A stretch of DNA of 64,000 nt, taken from contig JBGVOM010000103.1 of assembly GCA_045126515.1 (NCBI GenBank), forward strand, positions 25,355 through 89,354, read 5' to 3'. Below, piece by piece: positions 1-7,468 of this stretch. This DNA comes from RUG11237 sp045126515 (GTDB lineage: Bacteria; Bacillota; Clostridia; Lachnospirales; Lachnospiraceae). The notes under the pieces are model-generated. The model saw nothing but the letters and a program-made list of their open reading frames with translations, searched no databases and was not told where the DNA came from. Both the position numbers and the translations under genes were made by a program. The stretch's first letter is position 1; the number at the start of each line of letters is the position of its first letter.

Positions 1-1
1 C

Positions 2-625
2 ATTGACAGCGGTAAATTTGACTGGGAAGCATCCGGAAAGTTCCCATCACTTACAGAGCCAAACCCAAGCTATCATGGAATCAGCTTTACAAAGGCAGTA
101 GGACCGGCAGCATTTGTTACTAAGATTCGTGCAATTTTACTGCGTGATACAGGTGCAACACTTTCTCCATTCCATGCATTTTTCTTCTTACAGGGCTTAG
201 AAACCTTGTCCTTACGTGTAGAACGTCATGTGGAAAATGCATTGAAGGTAGTACAGTACTTAAATAACCATCCACAGGTGGAAAAGGTAAACCATCCGTC
301 TGTGTCAGATGATCCAAAGCAGCAGGCACTTTATAAGAAATATTTCCCAAATGGAGGAGGTTCTATCTTTACCTTTGAAATCAAGGGTGATGCACAGAAA
401 GCAAAAGATTTTATTGATAACTTAGAGTTGTTTTCACTGCTTGCAAATGTTGCGGATGTGAAGTCTTTAGTAATCCATCCGGCAACTACCACACACAGCC
501 AGAGTACAGAAGAAGAACTGGCTGAGCAGGGAATTAAACCAAATACAATCCGTCTTTCCATCGGAACAGAAAATATCGACGACATTATCGAAGATTTAGA
601 GGAAGCATTTAAGGCAGTACAGTAA
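2..625 (+). CDS. metY: O-acetylhomoserine sulfhydrylase, C-terminal part (5' end outside window)
   Basis: The open frame runs from the window edge, in frame 2, to a TAA at 623-625, giving about 207 residues of a longer protein. The text matches the C-terminal half of PLP-dependent Cys/Met-metabolism enzymes of the O-acetylhomoserine aminocarboxypropyltransferase type: an IDSGKFDW stretch, then SYHGISFTKAVGPAAFVTKI, GATLSPFHAFFFLQGLETL, and near the end LRLSIGTENIDDII-type wording. The family makes homocysteine (or methionine) from O-acetylhomoserine and sulfide in the cytoplasm. The PLP lysine lies upstream of the window. A TTG at 206 is an internal codon and not the start. The gene stops at a hairpin terminator just downstream. 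The choice between sulfhydrylase and a closely related gamma-lyase cannot be settled from this half. Confidence 0.85.
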   Translation: MDSGKFDWEASGKFPSLTEPNPSYHGISFTKAVGPAAFVTKIRAILLRDTGATLSPFHAFFFLQGLETLSLRVERHVENALKVVQYLNNHPQVEKVNHPSVSDDPKQQALYKKYFPNGGGSIFTFEIKGDAQKAKDFIDNLELFSLLANVADVKSLVIHPATTTHSQSTEEELAEQGIKPNTIRLSIGTENIDDIIEDLEEAFKAVQ

Positions 626-634
626 TAATAAAAG

Positions 635-660
635 TGGTGGGGCATTTGCCTCACCATTTC
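635..660 (+). terminator. Intrinsic terminator after metY
   Basis: A 9-bp stem (635-643 with 648-656, one G-U pair) and an ATTT loop are followed by TTTCT. It sits 10 bases after the stop codon. Confidence 0.65.
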
Positions 661-689
661 TAGACTATATATTATAAGGAAGTGAAAGA

Positions 690-1550
690 ATGAAGTTAAA
701 TACCGCAAACCTATTTAAAGATTTTGAATATAAAAGTCCGCAGGATATGCCCTATACAAAACCATTAGACATTTTATGCCATGATGCTCACTTATTTGGT
801 TATATTCTGGTACCAAGCAGGGACTATGAAGCACCCCATCCGCTGGCAATTATGTTTCATGGATTTCCGGGTTACACTACCAATAATGATTTAGAACATG
901 CACTGCGAAGAATGGGTTGCGTGGTAATACATATGAATCACAGAGGAGCCTGGGGAAGTGAAGGATGTTATTCTTTTACCGGTTTAATCGAAGATGCCAA
1001 TGAAATCGTAAATTGGGCAAGACAGGAAGAGGTTTTGGAAGAATACGGAATTGATAAGAATAATATTTTTTTGGTAGGGCATAGTATGGGAGGAATGACT
1101 GCTATTAACTCCCTGCGCAGAATCGACGGTATTAAAGGCGCAGTTGCCATTGCACCGTATGATTTAGCATACTGCTTTAACAGCAAGACAGAAGAAACAC
1201 TGTTAGAAATGATTGAGCAGGAAGGCAAGTGCCTTCGTCAGGAAAATTCAGCAACCATATTTAAAAATGCTGCTTTGTTTTACCGGGATTTATCTTTAGA
1301 AAATGCATATGAAAGCATTAAAGATAAAAATATTTTATTTGTGGGAGCTGAATTTGATGTGGTGGCTCCACCGGAAGAAATGATTTCGCCTTTGTGGAAC
1401 AAGTTAAAAAATCATAAATCAGAGGCAGTGCAGGAATATATTTCTCTCAAAACAGACCACAGTTTGTGCGGTCAGAGAATTACTCTGGCAGAAACGGTAG
1501 GAAGATGGATTGAAAAACTGGTTTCTGCAGAAGAAAAAAAGTCATTGTAA
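690..1550 (+). CDS. Alpha/beta hydrolase (esterase/peptidase-like)
   Basis: This 286-residue protein has the alpha/beta-hydrolase layout. An oxyanion HG lies at residues 57-58 (MFHGFPG). The nucleophile elbow GHSMGG puts the catalytic serine at 132. A late aspartate at 223 (AEFDVVAPP) and a histidine at 257 (KTDHSL) complete a plausible triad. No signal peptide is visible, so it is probably cytosolic. The N-terminal 50 residues resemble the beta-strand entry of acyl-peptide hydrolase/dienelactone hydrolase-like enzymes. The start is set by GGAAGTGA eight bases upstream of ATG 690. It lies alone between the metY terminator and the lysC promoter, so context does not suggest a substrate. The fold is certain enough; the reaction is not known. 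Confidence 0.85.
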   Translation: MKLNTANLFKDFEYKSPQDMPYTKPLDILCHDAHLFGYILVPSRDYEAPHPLAIMFHGFPGYTTNNDLEHALRRMGCVVIHMNHRGAWGSEGCYSFTGLIEDANEIVNWARQEEVLEEYGIDKNNIFLVGHSMGGMTAINSLRRIDGIKGAVAIAPYDLAYCFNSKTEETLLEMIEQEGKCLRQENSATIFKNAALFYRDLSLENAYESIKDKNILFVGAEFDVVAPPEEMISPLWNKLKNHKSEAVQEYISLKTDHSLCGQRITLAETVGRWIEKLVSAEEKKSL

Positions 1551-1637
1551 TATTGACGTTTCCAAAGGGAAAAAATCAAAAAAAACTATCCTAATAGTAG
1601 AAATTTTAATGTTTTGGAAAAAAATATAAAAAAACTC

Positions 1638-1666
1638 TTGAAAAAATTCGTAAAGTTGTGTATTTT
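1638..1666 (+). promoter_or_regulatory. Predicted sigma-A promoter of lysC
   Basis: TTGAAA (1638-1643), a 17-base spacer and TATTTT (1661-1666), placing the transcript start about 70 bases before the chosen start codon. Confidence 0.45.
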
Positions 1667-1684
1667 GTATTATGTACGTTGTTA

Positions 1685-1704
1685 GCGGACGAATGATTGT
1701 CCGC
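1685..1704 (+). promoter_or_regulatory. Hairpin in the lysC leader
   Basis: GCGGAC (1685-1690) pairs perfectly with GTCCGC (1699-1704) across an 8-base loop, inside the predicted lysC 5' leader and 27 bases before its ribosome site. It is too small for a lysine riboswitch. Its role is unknown; it could stabilise the transcript. Confidence 0.4.
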
Positions 1705-1743
1705 GGTATACAGACAGAGCGTAAAGTTCAGGAGGAAAGATTG

Positions 1744-3063
1744 ATGATTAAAGTAGTTAAGTTTGGTGGCAGTTCCCTTGCCAGTGCAGAACAGTTTAAG
1801 AAGGTAGGAGATATTATTCGTGCAGACGAAAGCAGAAAATATGTAGTACCATCTGCACCGGGAAAAAGATATTCTAATGATACAAAAGTTACTGACATGT
1901 TATATGCATGCTACAATGCAGTGGCAGAAGGTAAGAAATATAAAGAACTGTTAGACCGCATTAAAGATAGATATAATGAGATAATCAACGGATTAGGATT
2001 AAAGCTTTCCTTAGAAGAAGAATTTAAAGTTATCGAAAAGAAATTCTTAGAAGGTGCCGGAACAGATTATGCTGCATCCCGTGGAGAATACTTAAATGGT
2101 ATTATCATGGCAAACTTTTTAGGATATGAATTTATTGATTCTGCAGAAGTTATTTTCTTTAATGAAGAAGGTGAGTTCCTTGCAGAAAAGACAAATGTTG
2201 TTTTGGCAAAAAGATTAAAAGGTATAGAACGTGCTGTTATTCCGGGATTTTACGGCTCCAAAGAAAATGGTGAAGTAAAAACATTCTCCAGAGGCGGTTC
2301 TGATATTACCGGTTCCATCGTTTCAAAAGCAGTAAAAGCTGACCTTTATGAAAACTGGACGGATGTATCAGGTTTTCTTGTGGCAGATCCAAGAATTATT
2401 GACAATCCTGAAGTTATTACAACAATTACTTACAAAGAATTGAGAGAACTTTCTTACATGGGAGCTACCGTATTACATGAAGATGCTATTTTCCCGGTTC
2501 GTAAGGAAGGAATTCCAATCAATATCCGTAACACAAATGCACCGGAAGATGAAGGTACTATGATTGTAGAAAGTACTTGCCGTCAGCCGAAATTTACCAT
2601 TACAGGTATTGCAGGTAAAAAGGGATTTGTGGCAGTTAATATCGAAAAGGATATGATGAATTCAGAAATTGGTTTTGGAAGAAAAGTTTTGGGAGCATTT
2701 GAAAAAAATAATATTTCTTTTGAACACGTTCCGTCAGGAATTGACACTATGACAGTATTTGTTCATCAGCCGGAATTTGAAGGAAAAGAACAGGCAGTTT
2801 TATCAGAAATCCACCGCGTGGCAAGCCCGGATTCCATTGAATTAGAATCAGATCTTGCATTGATTGCAGTGGTAGGACGTGGAATGAAGTCCACAAGAGG
2901 AACTGCAGGAAGAATTTTTGCAGCATTAGCGCATGCAAATGTAAATGTAAAAATGATTGACCAGGGTTCTAGTGAGCTTAACATTATTATCGGTGTAAGC
3001 AACAATGATTTCGATACTGCAATCAAAGCAATTTATGATATTTTTGTAACAGTTCAGCTGTAA
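1744..3063 (+). CDS. lysC: Aspartate kinase
   Basis: Phosphorylates L-aspartate to aspartyl-4-phosphate, the first step toward lysine, threonine, methionine and diaminopimelate. The protein is 439 residues from ATG 1744, chosen because AGGAGGAAAG lies just upstream; the open frame extends back to 1672 but that part has no ribosome site and lies at the predicted transcript start. The kinase domain opens with VVKFGGSSLA (residues 4-13) and has FSRGGSDITG near residue 181, the substrate/ATP-binding signature. Two ACT domains follow (about 285-360 and 370-439, the second with AVVGRGMKSTRGTAGR), so the enzyme is expected to be feedback-controlled by an amino acid. It is monocistronic between a promoter and a strong terminator. 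Which isozyme (lysine- or threonine-sensitive) it is cannot be told here. Confidence 0.93.
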   Translation: MIKVVKFGGSSLASAEQFKKVGDIIRADESRKYVVPSAPGKRYSNDTKVTDMLYACYNAVAEGKKYKELLDRIKDRYNEIINGLGLKLSLEEEFKVIEKKFLEGAGTDYAASRGEYLNGIIMANFLGYEFIDSAEVIFFNEEGEFLAEKTNVVLAKRLKGIERAVIPGFYGSKENGEVKTFSRGGSDITGSIVSKAVKADLYENWTDVSGFLVADPRIIDNPEVITTITYKELRELSYMGATVLHEDAIFPVRKEGIPINIRNTNAPEDEGTMIVESTCRQPKFTITGIAGKKGFVAVNIEKDMMNSEIGFGRKVLGAFEKNNISFEHVPSGIDTMTVFVHQPEFEGKEQAVLSEIHRVASPDSIELESDLALIAVVGRGMKSTRGTAGRIFAALAHANVNVKMIDQGSSELNIIIGVSNNDFDTAIKAIYDIFVTVQL

Positions 3064-3086
3064 GATATAAGCATAAGAAAATATCT

Positions 3087-3128
3087 AAGACCATAACATC
3101 CGATAAATACCAGATGCTATGGTCTTTT
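3087..3128 (+). terminator. Intrinsic terminator after lysC
   Basis: AAGACCATA...CATC pairs with GATG...TATGGTCTT around a short loop and ends in TCTTTT. It lies only about 25 bases before the citrate synthase start, so that gene either depends on readthrough or has a promoter overlapping the hairpin. Confidence 0.8.
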
Positions 3129-3153
3129 AAATAAAAAGAAAGGAAAAGAGTGA

Positions 3154-4512
3154 ATGGTAGATTTTGGAGAATGGAATGGAATTGTAGAGGGATTGGCACA
3201 TTCATGCGAAGTGAATTGTCGGATTGAACAGGAATTATACGATAGATACGATGTAAAAAGAGGTTTGAGAGATAAGTCAGGAACAGGGGTACTTGCTGGA
3301 CTTACAAAAGTTTCGCATATACAGTCATTTGAAGAAAAAGACGGAAAGAAAATTCCATGTGAGGGCAAACTTTTATACAGAGGCTATAATATTGTAGATC
3401 TTGTAAAAGGTGATATTTTAGATAAAAGATTTGGATTTGAAGAAATTGCATATCTTATACTGTTTGGTGAACTTCCAAATACGGAACAATTAGAAACTTT
3501 TAAACATTTGCTGGCAAAAAGCAGGACACTTCCTACCAATTTTGTAAGAGATGTTATTATGAAAGCACCAAGTAAGGATATGATGAATTCTATTTCAAAA
3601 AGTGTGTTAACGCTGGCATCTTATGATGAAAATGTATCCGATATTTCTATTCCGAACGTGCTAGGACAATGTCTTATGTTAATCAGTGTGTTTCCTATGC
3701 TGGCGGTATATGGATATCATGCATATAATCATTATGAAAAAGATGAAAGTCTTTATATCCACAGACCGGATGAAAATCTTTCCATGGCAGAAAATTTCTT
3801 ACGTTTGTTAAGACCGGATATGAAATATACTGCATTGGAGGCGAGAGTTTTAGACATTGCTTTTGTACTTCATATGGAGCATGGAGGCGGAAATAATTCT
3901 ACATTTACTACCCATGTAGTTTCGTCCTCAGGTACAGATACCTATTCTGCTATTGCGGCGGCACTTTCTTCGCTAAAAGGACCAAAGCATGGTGGTGCTA
4001 ACATTAAAGTGGTAGAAATGATGAATGACCTGAAAAAGAATGTGAAAGATTTAAAGGATGACGAGCAGATTTCAGATTACTTAAGAAAACTACTGAACAA
4101 AGAAGCATTTGATAAGAAGGGCTTGATTTATGGAATGGGACATGCGGTATACTCCATTTCAGATCCAAGAGCTACAATCTTTAAAGGTTTTGTAGAACAG
4201 TTATCTGATGAAAAAGGAAGAAAAGATGAATTTGAGCTGTATTCAAAAATAGAACGCCTTGCGCCGAAGATTATCGGAGAAGAACGTTCCATTTATAAAG
4301 GTGTTAGTGCAAATGTAGATTTTTACAGTGGGTTTGTATACAGTATGTTGGATATTCCACTGGAGTTATATACACCAATGTTTGCTATAGCAAGAATTGT
4401 AGGCTGGAGTGCTCATAGAATTGAAGAACTGGTGAATGTAGATAAAATCATTCGTCCTGCATATAAGAGTATTACAGAAGAAAGAACATACCGTCCAATG
4501 GATGAACGTTAA
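3154..4512 (+). CDS. gltA: Citrate synthase
   Basis: Condenses acetyl-CoA with oxaloacetate to citrate, here presumably feeding 2-oxoglutarate and glutamate synthesis in an anaerobe with a partial TCA cycle. The protein is 452 residues, near the usual length of the clostridial type. The catalytic triad is visible: His279 in GPKHGGAN, His330 in GMGHAVYSISDPRA and Asp389 in SANVDFYSG. The upstream HMEHGGGNNSTFTTHVV stretch is typical. An AAGAAAGGAAAAGAG ribosome site precedes ATG 3154. The first 35 residues, before KRGLRDKSGTGV, form an extra N-terminal helix region often seen in this subfamily. A terminator follows directly, so it is a single-gene unit or the tail of lysC readthrough. Confidence 0.95.
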   Translation: MVDFGEWNGIVEGLAHSCEVNCRIEQELYDRYDVKRGLRDKSGTGVLAGLTKVSHIQSFEEKDGKKIPCEGKLLYRGYNIVDLVKGDILDKRFGFEEIAYLILFGELPNTEQLETFKHLLAKSRTLPTNFVRDVIMKAPSKDMMNSISKSVLTLASYDENVSDISIPNVLGQCLMLISVFPMLAVYGYHAYNHYEKDESLYIHRPDENLSMAENFLRLLRPDMKYTALEARVLDIAFVLHMEHGGGNNSTFTTHVVSSSGTDTYSAIAAALSSLKGPKHGGANIKVVEMMNDLKKNVKDLKDDEQISDYLRKLLNKEAFDKKGLIYGMGHAVYSISDPRATIFKGFVEQLSDEKGRKDEFELYSKIERLAPKIIGEERSIYKGVSANVDFYSGFVYSMLDIPLELYTPMFAIARIVGWSAHRIEELVNVDKIIRPAYKSITEERTYRPMDER

Positions 4513-4517
4513 AGAAA

Positions 4518-4546
4518 GCTGCCCCCAAACAGGGCAGTTTTTTCTT
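4518..4546 (+). terminator. Intrinsic terminator after citrate synthase
   Basis: CTGCCC pairs with GGGCAG over a CCAAACA-type loop, followed by TTTTTTCTT, starting 6 bases after the stop codon. Confidence 0.85.
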
Positions 4547-4590
4547 ATGGTGTATAGATAGTTGCTCTAGGTAAAAGAAGGAGAGAGAAA

Positions 4591-4611
4591 ATGTCGAAAT
4601 ATGTAAAATAA
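4591..4611 (+). CDS. Possible hexapeptide mini-ORF
   Basis: An unusually strong ribosome site (AAGGAGAGAG) is followed by ATG and only six codons (MSKYVK) before TAA at 4609-4611. It lies between the citrate synthase terminator and the predicted promoter region of the sensor kinase. It may be the 5' relic of a deleted gene or a leader minigene; nothing shows that it is expressed. Confidence 0.2.
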   Translation: MSKYVK

Positions 4612-4617
4612 AAGTGA

Positions 4618-4646
4618 TTGACTATTTTTTGGAAAAAATGCATACT
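4618..4646 (+). promoter_or_regulatory. Possible promoter of the sensor kinase gene
   Basis: TTGACT (4618-4623), 17 bases, CATACT (4641-4646); the -10 box is poor, so this is tentative. Confidence 0.3.
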
Positions 4647-4672
4647 TAAAAAGTGGGAAAATAAGGAATAAG

Positions 4673-6844
4673 GTGGTGCTATGCGTGAAAAATAAGTTGA
4701 TTACAAAAGGACGGAAGGGAATAACACTTCTGACGATAGGATGTGTTCTTATCACCATAGTTCTTTTGTATGAAATTGTGCAGCAGACAAGTAAAAGTAT
4801 GCAAGAGAAAACTACCACACATATTGTGGAGATAGCTGAGCAGGTGAGAACGCATATTGACTTGAGAACCAAGGTAAGCTGGGATATGATTCAAAATGTG
4901 GAGGAAATGTTGCAAATTACAGAAGATATACCGGATAACGATGTGAGCGGTTATCTTCAGTATGAGAAAAGCATGTGGGAATTTCAGAGAATATTTCTCA
5001 TGTCAGATGAATTTACATATTATGATGAAAAAGGAGAATTTAAGAATTTTAACGTAAGAGAAGAATTGTACGCCAGAATGCAGCGAGGAGAATTTATTAA
5101 CACTATAGCGACAAAACATGATGGCCAGAGTACTATTTACTATATGAGGACGATAAATCCTGTAAAATATAAAGATATTACTGTATCTTCTGTGGGACTT
5201 TCTTTTTTTATGGAGGATTTGTTAAGAGAAATGCATATGAATGCTTTAGAAGTGGAGGGTGATTGTTATCTGATTGACGTGCAGGGACAGAGCGTTCTTT
5301 ATACCAACGATAAAATCATTCGACAGGGGGAAGGCGTGATGGGAGCCTTGAAGCAGATTGTCGGTGAAGAAGAGGAGGATAGTCTGGAGTATTTGGAAAA
5401 TGTAATTTCCCAGCGCAAGAAGGGAGCAGTGTATCTGACTACAAAACAGGGGTCTGTCTATACCATCAGCATGCCTATGGAAGAAAATGACTGGATTTTG
5501 TTAGCTATGATTCCTGAAAAAACCATTAATAATAATCTGAACATTTTTATGATAAAGATTTTATGTTGTGCTCTTATGATTATTGGTATTGTGGTAACAA
5601 TATGTGTTGGTATGTGTAAATTATATGGAAAAAAGATAGAAAAGGAAAAGGGCGAAGAGACTTTAAAGTATTTAGAACAAGCGTTAGAAGCAGCACAGCA
5701 TTCGGAAAAGGCAAAGAGCCGCTTTTTGGTGAGTATGTCCCACGATATTCGTACTCCGATGAATGGAATTATGGGAATGAGTATGTTAGCTAAAGCAAAT
5801 ATACAAAATAAGGACAAAGTAGAAGACTGTCTGAATAAAATTGATGCCTTGGCAAATCATCTGGTACAGATGATTAATGATGTATTGGATATTTCAAAAA
5901 TGGAAAATGAAAAATTTCACTTGAATAATAAGAAGTTTTGTCTAATGCATATTCTAAATGAAGTTGTGGAACTGACTAGAATTCAGACGGAAGAAAAAAA
6001 TCAGCAGTTTCGGGTGGAGATTGATGAAGGACTAGATATAGAAGTCTGGGCAGATAATGTGGGAATTAAAAAGATATTGCTGAATGTATTGTCCAATGCA
6101 GTAAAGTACACAAAACCGGGAGGAAATATTCTGTTTCAGGCATATAGTATAAAGTGTAGTGAAAAATTTACCACGGTAATGTTTGTGATACAAGATAACG
6201 GAAAAGGGATGGAAAAATCATACATAAATAAGATTTTTGATGCCTTTACCAGAGAAGAAAAGGACGATGTTAAGATAATTGAAGGTAGCGGTCTTGGAAT
6301 GGCAATTACGAAGCAATTAGTAGAGGCAATGAACGGTGTCATACATGTGAAAAGTGAAGTTGGCGTTGGAAGCCGTTTTACCATTGAACTTCCGATTAAG
6401 ATAGAACAACCGGAGGAAATTGCACAAATGCAGGAAGAAAAGTCGGATTTTTCCTATCAATATAAGAAGATTCTTCTGGTAGAGGATAATGCCTTAAATG
6501 CAGAAATTATGAAGGAAATTCTAAGCATGGCGGGTGCTGCGGTGGAAATTGCTTCCAATGGAAAAGCAGCGGTAGATGCTTTCAAAAGCAGTTCTGAAAA
6601 TTATTATGACTACATATTAATGGATATTCAGATGCCTGTGATGGACGGTTACAGTGCAGCACGGAAAATTCGAAGTTTAGAACGTGGAGATGCAAAAAAA
6701 ATTATTATTCTTGCAATGACAGCTCATGTTTTTGTAGAAGACATCGAAAAGGCCAAAGAGGCAGGAATGAACGGTCATGTGTCCAAACCTATTGATATGA
6801 AAAGTTTATCAAAAAAATTAGAAGAATTAGAACATTTAAAATAA
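4673..6844 (+). CDS. Hybrid sensor histidine kinase with C-terminal receiver domain
   Basis: This 723-residue membrane sensor begins with a transmembrane helix (about 16-36). An extracytoplasmic sensor region of roughly 250 residues follows (Cache-like by position, ligand unknown), then a second helix (about 290-317). Next come a HisKA dimerisation domain with the phospho-accepting His357 in MSHDIRTPMNG, an HATPase domain (N box NVLSNAVKYT, G box GSGLGMAI near 540), and a receiver domain from about 599. The receiver phospho-acceptor is Asp651 in YILMDIQMPVMDG. No separate DNA-binding response regulator is adjacent, so signalling may pass to an HPt or regulator elsewhere. The start is ambiguous: GTG 4673 follows AAGGA closely, and GTG 4685 is an alternative. 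It is transcribed alone. Confidence 0.88.
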   Translation: MVLCVKNKLITKGRKGITLLTIGCVLITIVLLYEIVQQTSKSMQEKTTTHIVEIAEQVRTHIDLRTKVSWDMIQNVEEMLQITEDIPDNDVSGYLQYEKSMWEFQRIFLMSDEFTYYDEKGEFKNFNVREELYARMQRGEFINTIATKHDGQSTIYYMRTINPVKYKDITVSSVGLSFFMEDLLREMHMNALEVEGDCYLIDVQGQSVLYTNDKIIRQGEGVMGALKQIVGEEEEDSLEYLENVISQRKKGAVYLTTKQGSVYTISMPMEENDWILLAMIPEKTINNNLNIFMIKILCCALMIIGIVVTICVGMCKLYGKKIEKEKGEETLKYLEQALEAAQHSEKAKSRFLVSMSHDIRTPMNGIMGMSMLAKANIQNKDKVEDCLNKIDALANHLVQMINDVLDISKMENEKFHLNNKKFCLMHILNEVVELTRIQTEEKNQQFRVEIDEGLDIEVWADNVGIKKILLNVLSNAVKYTKPGGNILFQAYSIKCSEKFTTVMFVIQDNGKGMEKSYINKIFDAFTREEKDDVKIIEGSGLGMAITKQLVEAMNGVIHVKSEVGVGSRFTIELPIKIEQPEEIAQMQEEKSDFSYQYKKILLVEDNALNAEIMKEILSMAGAAVEIASNGKAAVDAFKSSSENYYDYILMDIQMPVMDGYSAARKIRSLERGDAKKIIILAMTAHVFVEDIEKAKEAGMNGHVSKPIDMKSLSKKLEELEHLK

Positions 6845-6890
6845 AATTCTAAAATTCACATAAAATAAAAATGAAAAAAATTAAACCCTA

Positions 6891-6918
6891 TTGACAGAAG
6901 GAAATAATGAACTATAAT
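6891..6918 (+). promoter_or_regulatory. Consensus promoter of the marR-ABC operon
   Basis: A perfect TTGACA (6891-6896), 16-base spacer and perfect TATAAT (6913-6918). Transcription should start near 6925, inside the palindrome that follows. Confidence 0.8.
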
Positions 6919-6953
6919 ACTTGATGTACTCAATTATTGAGTATGTCAAGTAT
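6917..6953 (+). promoter_or_regulatory. Palindromic operator overlapping the -10 box and start site
   Basis: The sequence reads ATACTTGA-TG-TACTCAA-TTA-TTGAGTA-TG-TCAAGTAT. Both arms match exactly except for the TG steps. It begins inside the -10 box, so a dimer bound here would block the promoter. It precedes a marR gene and fits the palindrome style and autorepression usual for MarR proteins. Because it ends in a T run it could alternatively fold as an attenuator in the RNA. Confidence 0.65.
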
Positions 6954-7012
6954 TTTTTTGCATGAAAAATTATGCTGGGATTGGCAGGATAAATCAGTCT
7001 GGAGGTGAAGAA

Positions 7013-7468
7013 ATGTGTTCAAGAGAAAATGAGTGTATGGAAACAATGAACAAAATAAGACTGCTGGGGAAAAAAAACATGAAGTGTGATTCACTGGCGG
7101 TAGCAGAGTTCTTTGTACTATTAGAAATTGAAGGAATTTCGCGGGAGAGAGAAGAATGTGGTGTTACCAGTAGTGAATTGGCAGAGCGAATGGAGCAGAC
7201 GGTATCTTCCGTATCGAAAATGATTAAAAATTTAGAGGAGAAAAACTATGTTAGTCGAAAGCTTTCCCCGAAGGACCGGAGAGTGTGCTATATTTCTGTG
7301 ACGGAAGAAGGTAGAAAAGAATTAGGGAAAGTAAGGGAAAGACAAGAAAAAATATTACAGTATGCCTACAGAGAAATGGGTGAAAAGGACATGGCAGAGT
7401 TCGATCGCCTTCTAAAAAAGTGGTATGCTATCATAAAAAAAGGAATGGAGGAAACCTGGAATGATTAA
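7013..7468 (+). CDS. MarR-family transcriptional regulator
   Basis: A winged-helix repressor of 151 residues from ATG 7013, chosen because GGAGGTGAAG lies seven bases upstream. The frame is open from ATG 6962, but that start lies within a few bases of the operator and has no ribosome site. The helix-turn-helix and wing are visible in VTSSELAERMEQTVSSVSKM, followed by LEEKNYVSRKLSPKDRR and the classical YISVTEEGRKEL wing end. The stop overlaps the ATG of the first ABC gene by 8 bases, so the repressor and exporter are translationally coupled. By family behaviour it most likely represses its own operon through the palindrome at 6917-6953 and is released by a small toxic ligand, probably a substrate of the exporter. 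Confidence 0.88.
   Translation: MCSRENECMETMNKIRLLGKKNMKCDSLAVAEFFVLLEIEGISREREECGVTSSELAERMEQTVSSVSKMIKNLEEKNYVSRKLSPKDRRVCYISVTEEGRKELGKVRERQEKILQYAYREMGEKDMAEFDRLLKKWYAIIKKGMEETWND

Noticed and set aside
1551..1743. Possible lysine riboswitch before lysC
   Set aside because: The leader after the predicted promoter is about 70 bases with a single 6-bp hairpin, far too short and lacking the conserved lysine-aptamer core.
1672..1743. Upstream extension of the lysC frame
   Set aside because: It overlaps the expected transcript start and leader hairpin, has no ribosome site, and the family start MIKVVKFGGSS lies at 1744.
6962..7012. Upstream extension of the marR frame
   Set aside because: It starts within a few bases of the operator without a ribosome site; GGAGG points to ATG 7013.
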